This document shows positions 37,831-51,300 of a stretch of DNA of 64,000 bases, piece after piece (position 1 is the stretch's first letter; every line of letters begins with the position of its first letter). This DNA comes from Mactromeris polynyma (Eukaryota; Mollusca; Bivalvia; Venerida; Mactridae), in NCBI GenBank assembly GCA_032209605.1, contig JASFXZ010000003.1, positions 31,460,762-31,524,761 on the forward strand, written 5' to 3'. The notes beneath the pieces are model-generated. The model was not told the origin of the DNA. It searched no databases and saw nothing but the letters and a program-made list of their open reading frames with translations. A program made the position numbers and the translations under genes.

Positions 37831-39374
37831 ATCCGATAGAAAACTATCTACATCAGCCCGTTATAGTTCTTTGTTCTACGCCATATTGGACATGGCTTGT
37901 CTAACGTGGTTACAGCGAGAACCTGTTACTAAGGGGGGCGTGGCTACGAAGCGTCTGCAGAAAGGTCAATTGTCAACAGTCGTAACATTAGATTTGGTCA
38001 AAGTCACAATAGATGTAAAGATATATTTGTACAGTTAGTAGATAACACAATCGCATACACATATTTAAAGGATAAATATTATTTCATTCGTGCTTATTGA
38101 CATTAGCTTGCCAATTATCAACGGTCTGTCAAGGTGATTATATATATTATGACAGTAATTACAGTGACCATCCTTTAAATAAAAAAAGTTTTGCCATGGC
38201 AACGAACGTACCATTTATATGTCTTTATAAAGGCGTCGGCATAGATATACATGCTCGTGAGGTGAAGTTTACTTAGAGAAACATGTGCATGGTGTTACGA
38301 CCACCGACTGTCGAATATACAAAATATATGCGAAAGCAGTGAATTTGTCCCCTTGGCGAACGAGTGACGTAGAATTGTCGTAATGCAAAGTCTATCACAT
38401 AATTTATCGGAGCATATACGTTGCATATGTCGATACCATTAATACTGGTCATTGAGAAGTACACAACTAAATACACACCCTTAATTATGAATAGTTAGCG
38501 ACACAAGAGTACAATGGAATAATCAGACAATTAGCTGGGCTGAAAATTGCCTCATGCCTTCACTAAAACATTATTAGTTATTTTTCTGATTAGTGTATTC
38601 TTGTTGTAAGCCGTTGGCTTGTTCCCTTGATATACGTGCTGTCAGACACTGAATAATATTAACACATTATCAGATATACAAAGGATGAACTGAAACAGCA
38701 TTCTCGGAGTGAAATCTATGACATCAGATAATGAATCCATTACTTTCAGCACTCAACAAATAACAAATAAATTAAGTTACTAAACGCGGCTGCTAAGTTC
38801 CAAGGTCATTCACAACTCCCAAGACAACATACAATCAATGCTATAGACCAAAACTGGGATTATATTTGATTTTTCTGAATGAAATCAAATTGTACATACA
38901 AAATTTAAGCATGCGTGTCTGCTTGCCATCCTCAAAGAAATGTAACACAATAACCTCAGTGTAGATAGTCGGTACATAATGAACTTCATATGCAGACTAG
39001 ACATGATAGAATGTTATATCTACAGCGCTTACATTATCATGCTTTAAACATTCCCCTGTCTACAGGAGATTGTCGCGAGTCCTCTCCCATCGTCCCTTCT
39101 AGAGTTATTTCCCTTTGCCGTTTCTATAGAAAATGTTCATGTATATACATATACTACAAGGATCCTAACGCTTTCCACGCCTACCCTCTTTCCGCGGCCG
39201 AAATCGCGCTTCAACCATAAAACTATATCCAAGATATGCTCAACATTCTACGCATAATAATTCACCTTTCAAATGACACCTACTTTATGCAAAATGTTAT
39301 GCTTGTGTCCATATAAATATGAACTTACTTGAAAAAAATCACGCGTTCATAAACTCTTACAAACTCTCCAAATA
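37831..39374. other. Intergenic, no gene recognised
   Basis: Short chance frames on both strands; nothing assignable. Confidence 0.35.
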
Positions 39375-39640
39375 TACACTCAGTAAAATTTCTAATTGGT
39401 CACTTGGATTTTATTGATATTATTTAATAGTGAATGAAAATTCAACAATGCAAGCACCATCACATAGATACTTTCTTCGTACAACTGTTCAGAATACATT
39501 AAATCCATATTGATTCTCACGTGAATTTTACGACAGATCAACACTAATAACCCTAAAATTAAAAGTCATAAAACGGATATATATGGTATGGTCTCTTCAA
39601 TAAATATGAACTGATCAATTAGAAATTTTGCTGAGTGTAT
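39375..39640. mobile_element. ~265-bp MITE of Tc1/mariner style
   Basis: The left end ACACTCAGTAAAATTTCTAA (from 39376) is mirrored on the right by TTAGAAATTTTGCTGAGTGT (to 39639), flanked by TA on both sides as expected for Tc1/mariner insertion. The interior is AT-rich and noncoding. Confidence 0.7.
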
Positions 39641-42600
39641 AGGTCTGTGTCTCAAGCTTGTTAAGTGTTTATAAGCCATTGCGTCTTTAAAAAACAATCT
39701 GCATTATGTTTTTGTTAACTAACAAACAATAAAGTGCCACCGATAAACTGATTTACAAGCATTTTCATTACAGATGCCCTTAATTGCATGTGGGTCACAG
39801 AAGAAATACAATTTGTCGTTGTAATATTGACTTATTTACGAGTATAATGAGGACGTATTTTGTTTTTCCATAAAGAGTGCTCGACGATGGTCAATTTAAG
39901 AATCTTTGCTGAGCGAACTGTTTGCCGACTGTTATTTTCTAAGATCACGAACCTTGTGGCTCAGGACAAGACATAATACTGTGTCATGTTGGTATATACA
40001 TTGTCCACTGCTGTTATACGACCCGAACACGCATGCCAATGATAAGTATCACACTAGATTCACTGTAGATTCTACCGATTTCTGATTATACTTTTACAGT
40101 GTTACTTTATCATTGATCGATTCAACATGACTAGATTGCTAATTGATATTTTATGTATTTAGCACAATCGATTAGATAAGTCCAGTGTTTGTCTTTGGTC
40201 TTTTCGAATAATTATCATTCTATCTTCTCTAGTTCTTTCTCATCACTGCCAATACACTCAAACTTGATTTGTTAATTTTTCAATCAACCCACCAGGCTCA
40301 TTTACGTCGTATGTCATTATATCATAGAATAATTGACGACAAACAGTTAAAGTTCAACAACAGTGGTTACTCGTATGGCGTTACGCAAGGGATGTAATCC
40401 GAAAGAGCTAATAACTGAAGAGCAACTATACGCCTGCGTAAGCCCTCTTCAATGCATCATGTAATATGAGCTACCATTTACAAGTGTATCATTGTTAAAT
40501 ATGCATGATGCTATACAATAATCAATATCTAATAAAATCATTGAATATAGTTGTTATCACAACATGTTTCATGCTATACAATGTTTAACACCATATAAAT
40601 ACTTATTATCTGTATTAAATCAGAGAATAATTAATTAAGTCATACAGACAGTAGCACGTTTGACCCGATGTAAGTTTGTATCTGGATTGTTGGCCTCCGT
40701 TGTGTCTAGATGTATTCAGGCAAATGTGTTTTTGTTAATTATACATGCCTTGCGTTCAGTTACGACTTACAGTTGCGAATGTTGTGTTTTGTATTCCTGG
40801 CCCACCGAATCACATTGCCTGCCAATGGGGAACCAAATTGCAAAACGTTACGAAACGATAGCCTTAAAATACATTTACTGAACGCAGGGCAGTATATTCA
40901 TATAGCGCAGTAATAATGTCAACGTAAATTCTAGGACTCTGTGTTCATGCTAAGGCGACATGCAACTTGTTCGAGATATTCACTTTTTGTTGTGTGGTTC
41001 CTTATTCTGTATTAATGTATAGTGTAAAGTTAATAACATTATGATTTTTGTATTACTTTAATGACAAACGTCACAAGTGATCATGTATTTGCACGTTACG
41101 AGATTGTTCACAAGTGTCCGCTCTTACATAAGAAGCAAGTTGAGAATTCTATCCGATATAAAATCGAGGACGTTCAAGTCTATACATACAACTTGCAACT
41201 AGTGACGTAAAGCTATATAAAACACCAATGTTCCTTTATACAAATGGATTCATAAATGTTTCGTATTTCAGTTTTATTATACCACTTATAATGGGCGCTT
41301 TATAACCAGGGAATATTTACTTCATTCGTTTGACCAGGGATTTTCCCGCTAATGGCATATTTATAATGTTACTTGAGTCGCTTTCGTCTGGAGAGTAAGA
41401 TATTATACCATTTCACTGGTACAATGGATTGCATTTACACAAAATATTCATCATAAAATCGATTTTATTTCGTTCAGAACAAAGATTAAAAGCAATATTA
41501 GTTATAAACATGTAATTCCAGACGTATCACGCATTAACTGAAACATTAGCATTCCACATCAGTATTAGATAAAGAGCTTATGTTCTTACCAGTTACAAAG
41601 TTCAGAATAGAACATTTTTAACGTTTTTTACTTCAATATAAAACTCATCCTTCATAATGTGAGATTCGGTATTAATACCACAGAACACAAATATACTAAA
41701 AAGCATTGAGAAGTGAACATACTGTACGACACGAGAACATTTAGCAGCCCATGAGGGTCGTCGTTAATCGTGAAAAAGTATTCCTTCCAGCTTACAGACG
41801 CTAGGCCCAGTTACAGCTTTGATGTTAGAGCAAATCGCTCTTACAGATCGCTCTTACCATCATGGCAACAATTGTCCATTTGAAATAAGAATCACGTTGA
41901 ACTGTCTATCGACCAACAGCTGACTTAGTTTCCGCTTTTGTGGAAACAACATTGTTTGTGGAATTAAATGGCTCATTTACCCGTTGACACACTATCTAAT
42001 ATTCTCATTTCCATTGATAAATGCCCGTTATCACATCAAAGTTCACAGTTGCTGTGACACACTCGTTGTGCTACAATGTTGACTGTCGCAGCGTTCTCAA
42101 GCTTTAACGACTCCTTGTCTTATGTGACCTGGCTTAATATACCATCCGAGTGCATATAGTATTGCTTAGAGTAGATTGATGTAGCATATATCAGTGAAGG
42201 GAGCGGTTCTCTCTCTCTTATGTGAAAAAGACCACACGTCTTGCAAGATGTTCTTGTACTGAGACGTTGATCACGTTCATGCCTTAAATGTTTGTTATAT
42301 TTGTTCACAATTGACATATTCTTCCTTCCCACAATTAACGCATTTTGCAAATTGACCAAACCTTAATTTCGGAAATGATGCAACAGTTTGTCCATTTGTT
42401 TTCGAATCGAATCTCAGCATATCATCTGGCGTTTATCATAAAAAATTGGACTGCCAATATACATGTACTCGTATAACATTTAACGTTCGTATTAACCACA
42501 ATTAAACAAATTCAATGGTATCGGGTAACAATGATAAGGATGTCATTATACTTGTGTGATAGACTAAACTTTATCACAGTATGGGGTGCGTAGACAAATG

Positions 42601-42995
42601 AAAGTGATATAAACTCAAACGATAACGCATAGTGTCCGCACATAGTCAAGTTTTAAAATGGTATTCAAGGTACGCTTATTTTATTCTTTAAATTTCCAAA
42701 GCTTTGAAAAGGAGTTAGCAAGGCTATGTTGAATTGATACACTAACTTGTAATTCCTGAACACATCATGAACAAGAAATAACAGAAATGATCAAACATCA
42801 TCCCTGTTAATCTACTTATATCACCATGGAAAGGGTTACACAACTCCAGTATAATGCGGCCTGTATAATTGTCACTAAGTGCGATAGTCAGTTTACTCAG
42901 TTTTTTTAAATTACCCTCGATCCTTCCAGAAAAATGTACGTTCAGTCGTATATAAGAAACGACTAAGTCATTATATCACTAAGAAAGCGTCTACA
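39641..42995. other. Intergenic, no gene recognised
   Basis: No convincing coding potential. The GPCR 3' UTR should occupy the right end on the minus strand. Confidence 0.35.
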
Positions 42996-44150
42996 TCACA
43001 TACCGTTACCATTGTCCGAAACACAACATTCCACCGTTTTCCCTTTAATACGACGTAGAATTTTAACCAAAGCAATCCTGAAATTGCTGCTACTAATGCA
43101 GTATATAAATGGATTTACAGCATTGTTGAAGTAATACGATCTCAAAAAGAAATGATAAGTCATTTTTCCAGAAAGTGATAGATTGTGGAACCAGTCATGT
43201 CTGGTGAAAAATCGAATATTTGTCACAACAATAAAAGGAAACACGGTGAACTCGAATCCAAGGGTGATGAGAAATAGTACAAAAGTTGCCTTCGTCTTTT
43301 TCTTGATGACACTCGACGGAATACACTGCTCCACTGAAGTGCGGGTAGAATCACCACCATTTCTGAGACCCGCAATTTTTCTGCCGATACGAATGTAAAA
43401 CATGACCAGCAGCAGAAGCACGATAACGCTGTTGATTGTGACAAAACCAAAATGAGAATATGCAAACCACGTTTGTCTGTAATTGTCGTCAATGAGACAT
43501 CGTTTGGTTTCTATTTGTAGATCGATGTCTCTGTCTTTCATTATGTTTGCCAATGGAAATAGATTGATGTACGGATGATAACCGAACGTCATATTGTCAA
43601 CATCAGCTCCTGTTTGTGCTCCGGAATCAGTGTAATACCACAAGTCAGTCTGAATACCGTATATCCACAATGACGGTAAAGCCAGAAATGTTCCGATTAC
43701 TACGAGCAATAAACATGCCCGTAGAATGCACGAATTTTGAATTTTTGGTTTATGTGGCGTGCAAATGGCGCGATGTCTCTCGACAGCTATGGCAAGCAGA
43801 ATTAAAGCGGATGAATTGTTCATAGCGTATGTTAAGAATCGCGACATTTTACAAAGCGCAGCATTTTCAAATGCCCAGTACCGAGACATTATGTACAATT
43901 CGACAGGAATGCTCAAAACACAGTTGATGACGTCACAAACAGCAAGAGAAATAATGGCATATCGTCCTATAGCGGATTTAAGTTGGAATCCGTACACTAA
44001 TATTGACAAAATATTTCCTGGGATCCCCAATGTGACAAGAACACATATAAACACATAAGATGGATTTAACATTCCCAAAGCATCCGTTCCATCATGGCTG
44101 TTTATAATCTTCGTTTCATTCATCGTGTTCACTATATACCAAACAGCCAC
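42996..44150 (-). CDS. Orphan class A (rhodopsin-like) GPCR
   Basis: A 384-aa intronless seven-transmembrane receptor for the plasma membrane. TM1 about 32-54 carries GN (45-46); TM2 has the LAVCD aspartate D73; the extracellular YW (91-92) precedes C100, which can pair with C218 in loop 2; TM3 ends ERH (124-126) in place of DRY; TM5 about 230-254; TM6 about 288-310 lacks the usual CWxP; TM7 carries NPFIY (346-350). Loop 2 is long, with an N-glycosylation site at 186, and another lies at N11. Loop 3 is short and basic (KKKTK). The layout fits peptide-type receptors, which are greatly expanded in molluscs, but the ligand cannot be named. A later start (M10) is possible. The gene has no visible introns, unlike IRE1 and RPP21. 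Confidence 0.93.
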   Translation of the reverse strand: MAVWYIVNTMNETKIINSHDGTDALGMLNPSYVFICVLVTLGIPGNILSILVYGFQLKSAIGRYAIISLAVCDVINCVLSIPVELYIMSRYWAFENAALCKMSRFLTYAMNNSSALILLAIAVERHRAICTPHKPKIQNSCILRACLLLVVIGTFLALPSLWIYGIQTDLWYYTDSGAQTGADVDNMTFGYHPYINLFPLANIMKDRDIDLQIETKRCLIDDNYRQTWFAYSHFGFVTINSVIVLLLLVMFYIRIGRKIAGLRNGGDSTRTSVEQCIPSSVIKKKTKATFVLFLITLGFEFTVFPFIVVTNIRFFTRHDWFHNLSLSGKMTYHFFLRSYYFNNAVNPFIYCISSSNFRIALVKILRRIKGKTVECCVSDNGNGM

Positions 44151-45973
44151 ACCCGTAAACGATTGTTGAAGTGCTTGACTATGACTTTATTCAAATTCAA
44201 ATAATAAAACGACACCAGTTCACTTTGTTATCGTCTCTATCTGTCTTATAACATTAATAATTCATCTTCCTGTTTAACAACATTTTCATATTAGCTTCTT
44301 CAAAACAATATAATTTTCCATTAACAACACGCAATACTAGAACTCAGCAGCAACACGGCTGCTATCAATACTTGTTAATGACAGACTGTTACAAAACAAC
44401 TAGGATGCTTCTCACCTTACAGACCGGAATTCATTTATCTGAAACCAATCGAACTATCAAGTGTGTATGTTTCTGGCACAATAAAACGACACTCTGTTAT
44501 CTCTGACATGCAATTCGTAGCAATTTATTCATTAAGGTGTCCATTTGAATATCCTCATTAGGAATACGAAATACGACAAATATATTCCAAATATTATCGG
44601 AAATATTTATCACTTGCAGAAGCTTGTTTTGTATAAAATGAAATGAAAAACTAAAACATCGACACAAAAATCAGCGACTTTGTCCTTTATAAACCAATTC
44701 ACTTTGTGGAATTAATATATCCCTTCAGAATACTATTACTAATAACGATGTGTACGTCCCGCAGTGTAAGAAGTTACTAACAAATGTAAAGAACGAGATC
44801 TGATTTTCTTCCAGGTCACCAGACAATCCTAGCTTGTTATCAGGGTGCTGCCATGAACGTGATTAACGTACATTTTTAGACTTCATACTCGTCATCATTG
44901 TCTTAGACATACATTTAGAGATTTAACAACTCCTCACGTCTCCGGTCTAGTTCACTTATATAACAAGATAATATAGGTTCCAGTATTAGAAAAGACGGGT
45001 TTGTAGTAATATAAGCGCTATACCAGTGTAGGAGACACATATTGATTCACTAACAAGTATCATAAATCATCATAATTGCAACCGTTACCACCTAACAACA
45101 GAATGTCAATGTGTCCAAGACTACAAAGAGATGATTTGTCGAAAAAAGCAAATATGATACGTTCAATACAGTATACGAGTTCGTCTTGTACATTGTTGGC
45201 AACATGAAATAGACGACTAACATAACGTAAACAACCACAATTTGTATATTTTCACAGATAATAAAATAATAAACAATGATAACAATAGAGTGTTTCCATT
45301 TTGCTAAAATCATAACATATTACAAACATGTTTATATAAAAGTGTGCAACTAGTGGTTTTGTGATTAAAGAAAAATAAGTTGGAACGCCACATACACAAG
45401 ACAATGCCTCTCCACACAGACCCCGGGAAAACAGCAGCCTACGCAACATTAGGGATAGAGGTTTTGCAAGGGCTAACTTGTATCGGAATAGGTAGCAAGG
45501 AATTGTCTGACTATCAAAACGATTATGGAGAATTTAAGGGAACAACAAGGGAGGGAGTTGAATCATTATGGATGTACTACACTACAGGACTAGACTGAGA
45601 CTCTCAACAACAGCTTGTGTGTTATCACACAATGTACGACTCCTTATACACGTCGAAGTCGGCATAGCTTTACATAATTATGCTATGAAGGTTCTACAAC
45701 GGATTTAAATGCTGGGAGACATATACTAACTTTTCTTTCGCAATACTATTAAACAATTGCTCGAAAAATTCACCGTTAAACCAGACGGTGTCGGTCAATT
45801 TGGCGCCCCAATTGAATATCTATGGTGCCATATTACTGCCACCAGTTAGCATGATAGCGTTCGCGAATTGCTTTGTGTTAACCACTTAATTATAACGAAA
45901 ATTATCTAGCTATCTAGTAAATATTCGTGATACATTTTTGGTAAGATAAGTATCATACAACTAGAAACAGGTT
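44151..45973. other. GPCR upstream region and intergenic DNA
   Basis: Should contain the GPCR promoter and any 5' UTR exon. No coding region was recognised; the frame at 45380-45598 has no known similarity. Confidence 0.35.
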
Positions 45974-46640
45974 TGAAAGTGCCCAGAACTGCCACCTCTT
46001 ACCTTTTTATGATGTATTACACTAGATTGAAGTGGTAACACGAATCTTATCTAGTTGACCACTTATTATGCTACTTAATAACTCAAATTCGCGAATTTCA
46101 CTTAAGATTCGTGTTACCACTTATTTATAAATGCAAGTTTGGCTTCTAGATGTAAGTGGTAACACGAATCTTAAGTGAAATTCGCGAATTTGAGTTATTA
46201 AGTAACAACTAGATAAGATTCGTTTTACCCCTTACATCTAGAAGCCAAAAATGAATAAGTGGTAACACGAATTTTATGTGAAATTGGCGAATTTGAGTTA
46301 TTAAGTAACATAATAAGTGGTCAACTAGATAAGATTCGTGTTACCACTTACATGTAGAAGCCAAAAACGCATATATAAATAAGTGACGAATCTTAAGTGA
46401 AATTGGCGAATTTGAGTTATTAAGTAACATAATAAGTGGTCAACTAAATAAGATTCGTGTTACCACTTACATGTAGAAGCCAAAAACGCATATATAAATA
46501 AGTGGGCACACGAATCTTAAGTGAAATTCGCGAGTTTGAGTTATTAAGTAACATAATAAGTGGTCAACTAGATAAGATTCGTGTACCACTTAAATCTAGT
46601 GTAATACATCATAAAAAGGTGGCAGTTCTGGTCACTTTCA
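45974..46640. mobile_element. Foldback element built of palindromic units
   Basis: Ends TGAAAGTGCCCAGAACTGCC (45974) and GGCAGTTCTGGTCACTTTCA (to 46640) are inverted. Inside, a block containing AGTGGTAACACGAATCTTA, GAATTTGAGTTATTAAGTAA and GTGGTCAACTAGATAAGATTC occurs about five times in alternating or tandem orientation, each with self-complementary parts. No protein is encoded and no target duplication is clear. Confidence 0.85.
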
Positions 46641-46882
46641 TAATTGGTGTTTTCTTCTGTATAACGTATCATACGCATGAAAGTAAGTGTGTTCTTTGCC
46701 ATGTTATGTTACACAATCTAGGCCCTATTTGGGTCCACTGAGCTTAAATATTTTGTGTTGAAGCATTGTTTAATCAGATTAAAATAATAATACATGTAAT
46801 AGTTTTCAAGATGGGTCATTTTCAACTTTTGTTATTTCTTAATTTGACAAGTTAACGTAGAACGAATGCAAATGTTTTACAG

Positions 46883-47445
46883 CCAAACAATGTACCATTG
46901 TTAGAATATGTTGCTAACTTGGATAGTATACCACAGCATGGAACAATCATTGGTCTTTGATATAAGAAAGTGAGACGGGACACTGGTGGACCTAGAAGAA
47001 TATTTGCTCTGCTTGATGAAGAAGGTCAGGGATATTATACGGCAACTGTTAGAGCCGCATACCAAGAGGTAGTTCGATCAGCAACTAAAGTGTCTATGGT
47101 GACTATGGTTGGATGATAAAACTCAGTCTAGTTCATCTACGGTCTAGTTACTCTGGACACTCTTCGAACGTGGAGGTTTGAATACCATATAGAGGTGTTC
47201 CGAACATTAACTATGGTTCAACCACCGTTTTAGTACGGTTGAACTATAGTCGATATTCGGAACACCTCTATAGGATTTTCAATCCTCCAAATTCTAAGAG
47301 TGACCAGAGTAACTAGAGCATTGATAAACTAGACTGAGTTTTATCATCCAAAGATAGTCACTATAGTTGCTGATCGAACTACCTCCAAGTCATTGTCTTA
47401 AGCGGTGCAGCGATAGCAGCACATATCGTTAACATTAAAATTTAA
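46883..47445 (+). pseudogene. Decayed reading frame split by a MITE
   Basis: After an acceptor-like GTTTTACAG, a frame runs 60 codons with one internal TGA (46958-46960) and protein-like composition (for example RRIFALLDEEGQGYYTATV). It is interrupted at 47066; ignoring the 328-bp element and one target copy, the same frame stays open a further 18 codons to TAA at 47443-47445. I do not recognise the family; it could be a gene fragment or part of an older mobile element. Confidence 0.4.
47067..47394. mobile_element. 328-bp foldback MITE with CCAAG target duplication
   Basis: Nearly the whole element is an inverted repeat: AGGTAGTTCGATCAGCAAC on the left and GTTGCTGATCGAACTACCT on the right, continuing inward to a short loop near 47215-47225. 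CCAAG flanks it directly at 47062-47066 and 47395-47399. It is noncoding. Confidence 0.9.
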
Positions 47446-48315
47446 TGGTGTTTTCATTAACGATGTTGATTGGTGAAGAACACAAACATACCGGACATAA
47501 ATGTTATTTGAGTTGCACGATCATGGTGAAAGCTAGAATTATTTCCGATGAATTGTGTTGGTTTATGACTAATCACACTACGGAGTTATTTTATCCTACG
47601 CAGTGATCTCCCCTTACAGGTGTCGGCGTTGCTGTGGTATATAGCGTAATTGAATGACCGGCAGTCGTAACATTTTGGCATTTTTTTTGTGTTGTAAAAC
47701 AAATTTAACCTTCAGATTACGACAAATTTGCATACTTCAAGTTGCGCCGACCATCTTTTTTAAAGATATTTCCTTGTTTAAAAATATTTCTTGTTTAAAG
47801 ATATTTCTTGTTTATTTATCTTTTGGTCTTTTGACATTGATTTTAGAGAAATGCCCATTTAATTTTGGGATAGTTGCCATTATAAATATGCCAGAATAAC
47901 GACAGCTTGAAAACCGTAGGACTGTACTGTAATATATTTCCATTACGTTTATGTTACGTGTATTGTTATAGGTGAGAGTAAGGTTTTGTGTAGTTTGCGT
48001 ATGCCCCCGGGGTATAAACATTAAATGTAAATACGTAAAATCCTGAACTTGGATATTATACTTTTTCTAATATCTATTTCATTAAGCTGTCGAGTTTAAC
48101 GCAATATCAAAACCCAAGTTGTTTAATTCAAACGACAGCTTTTGTCAGAAACGCTATTGCATTTAATGCAAATTTTAACTTATTGGAAATAGAAATACAC
48201 TTGCATATCGTCAGATCTATTATTGTGAAAGCCGTTTTAAAGTTATTTAGCAATCGTATAAGTGGTTGTTTTTGGTATTTGTTAACGTATCAATGAAGCA
48301 TATATTGCTCATGAT
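47446..48315. other. Intergenic with a partial dispersed-repeat copy
   Basis: About 47655-47770 shares GACCGGCAGTCGTAACAT, the GGCATTTTT-TGTTG block and a TTCAAGTTGCGCC block with the repeats at 35741 and 60175. No gene recognised. Confidence 0.45.
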
Positions 48316-51300
48316 TATAAAGGGTAGTCACTCTAACCGACTTACACTTTAGTTTTCTTTCGGTCACGTCACTCTTACCGACTTATTTTTTTAGTTTTTT
48401 AGAGTCACCTCCACTATTTATAAAAGGGAATTCACTCTTACAAACTTGTTTCTTTTTTAAGAGTCATCTCCCCTGATTATAAAGGTAAATTACTCTTACA
48501 AACTTACTATTTAGTTTTTTAGAGTGACTTCCCCTGATTATAAAGGGACAGTACTCTAACAAACTTATTTTTTGTTTTTAAGAGTGACCTCCCCTGATTA
48601 AGGGAAGTTACTCTTATTTTTCAGCTTTTAAGAGTGACCTCCCCTGATTAAAGGGAAGTGACTCTTATTTTTTAGTTTTTTAGAGTAGCCTCCCATGTTT
48701 AAAGGGAAGTAACTCTTAACAACTTTTTTAGTTTTTTTAAGAGTGACCTCCCCTGATTAAAAGGGGAAGCAACTCTTACAACCTTATTTTTTAGTTTTTA
48801 AGAGTGGCCTCCCCTGATTATAAGGGGAAGAAACTCTTACAACCTTATTTTTAAGTTTTTAAGAGTGGCCTCCCCTGATTAAAGGGAAGTCACTCTTCCA
48901 AACTTGTTTTTAGTTTTTCAGAGTGACCTCCCCTGATTACAAAGGGAAGTGACTCTTACCAACTTATTTTTTAGTTTTTAAGAGTGACCTCCCCTGATTA
49001 AAGGGAAGCGACTCTTACAAACTCGTTTTTTAGTTTTTCAGAGTGACCTCCCCTGATAACAAAGGGAAGTGACTCTGACAAACTTCTTTTAGTTTTTAAG
49101 AGTGGCCTCCCCTGTTTAAAGGGAAGTAACTCTTACAAACTTGTTTTTAGTTTTTAAGAGTGACATCCCCTGATTAAAGGGAAGTAACTCTTACAACCTT
49201 ATTTTTTATTTTTTAAGAGTGGCCTCCCCTGATTATAAGGGGAAGAAACTCTTACAACCTTATTTTTAAGTTTTTAAGAGTGGCCTCCCCTGATTAAAGG
49301 GAAGTCACTCTTCCAAACTTGTTTTTAGTTTTTCAGAGTGACCTCCCCTGATTACAAAGGGAAGTGACTCTTACCAACTTATTTTTTAGTTTTTAAGAGT
49401 GACCTCCCCTGATTAAAGGGAAGCGACTCTTACAAACTCGTTTTTTAGTTTTTCAGAGTGACCTCCCCTGATTACAAAGGGAAGTGACTCTGACAAACTT
49501 ATTTTTTAGTTTTTAAGACTGGCCTCCCCTGTTTAAAGGGAAGTAACTCTTACAAACTTGTTTTTAGTTTTTAAGAGTGACATCCCCTGATTAAAGGGAA
49601 GTAACTCTTACAACCTTATTTTTTATTTTTTAAGAGTGGCCTCCCCTGATTATAAGGGGAAGAAACTCTTACAACCTTATTTTTAGTTTTTAAGAGTGGC
49701 CTCCCCTGATTAAAGGGAAGTGACTCTTCCAAACTTGTTTTTAGTTTTTCAGAGTGACCTCCCCTGATTACAAAGGGAAGTGACTCTTACCAACTTATTT
49801 TTTAGTTTTTAAGAGTGACCTCCCCTGATTAAAGGGAAGCGACTCTTACAAACTCGTTTTTTAGTTTTTCAGAGTGACCTCCCCTGATTACAAAGGGAAG
49901 TGACTCTGACAAACTTATTTTTTAGTTTTTAAGAGTGGCCTCCCCTGTTTAAAGGGAAGTAACTCTTACAAACTTGTTTTTAGTTTTTAAGAGTGACATC
50001 CCCTGATTAAAGGGAAGTAACTCTTACAACCTTATTTTTTATTTTTTAAGAGTGGCCTCCCCTGATTATAAGGGGAAGAAACTCTTACAACCTTATTTTT
50101 AAGTTTTTAAGAGTGGCCTCCCCTGATTAAAGGGAAGTCACTCTTCCAAACTTGTTTTTAGTTTTTCAGAGTGACCTCCCCTGATTACAAAGGGAAATGA
50201 CTCTGACAAACTTATTTTTTAGTTTTTAAGAGTGGCCTCCCCTGTTTAAAGGGAAGTAACTCTTACAAACTTGTTTTTAGTTTTTAAGAGTGACATCCCC
50301 TGATGAAAGGGAAGTAACTCTTACAAACTTGTTTTTAGTTTTTAAGAGTGACCTCCCCTGATTAAAGGGAAGTGACTCTTACGACTTATTTTTTCGTATT
50401 AAAGAGTTGCCTCCCCTGATTATAAAGGGAAGTGACTCTTCCAAACTTGTTTTTAGTTTTTAAGAGTGACCTCCCCTTATTAAAGGGAAGTGACTCTTAC
50501 GACTTATTTTTTTCGTATTAAAGAGTTGCCTCCCCTGATTATAACGGGAAGTGACTCTTCCAAACTTGTTTTTAGTTTTTCAGAGTGACCTCCCCTGATT
50601 ATAAGGGGAAGCAACTCTTACAACCTTATTTTTAAGTTTTTAAGTGTGGCCTCCCCTGATTAAAGGGAAGTGACTCTTCCAAACTTGTTTTTAGTTTTTC
50701 AGATTGACTTCCCCTGATTACAAAGGGAAGTGACTCTTACCAACTTATTTTTTCGTATTAAAGAGTTGCCTCCCCTGATTATAAAGGGAAGTGACTCTTC
50801 CAAACTTGTTTTTAGTTTTTCAGAGTGACCTCCCCTGATTACAAAGGGAAGTGACTCTTACAAACTTATTTTTTAGTTTTTTAGAGTGGCCTCCCCTGAT
50901 AAAAGGGAAGTGACTCTTCCAAACTTGTTTTTAGTTTTTCAGAGTGACCTCCCCTGATTACAAAGGGAAGTGACTCTTACAAACTTATTTTTTAGTTTTT
51001 AAGAGTGGCCTCCCCTGTTTAAAGGGAAGTAACTCTTACAAACTTGTTTTTAGTTTTTAAGAGTGACCTACCCTGATTAAAGGGAAGTGACTCTTACGAC
51101 TTATTTTTTCGTATTAAAGAGTTGCCTCCCCTGATACTATAAAGGGAAGTGACTCTTACAAACTTATTTTTTAATTTATTAGAGTGACCTCCCCTGATTA
51201 AAGGGAAGTGACTCTTCCAAAATTGTTTTTAGTTTTTAAGAGTGGCCTCCCCTGATTACAAAGGAAATTGACTCTTACAAACTTATTTTTTAGTTTTTAA

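Noticed and set aside
43183..44058. Several plus-strand ORFs opposite the GPCR
   Set aside because: Shadows of the receptor reading frame on the other strand.
45380..45598. 72-aa plus-strand ORF
   Set aside because: No splice, signal or family evidence; its antisense is equally open.
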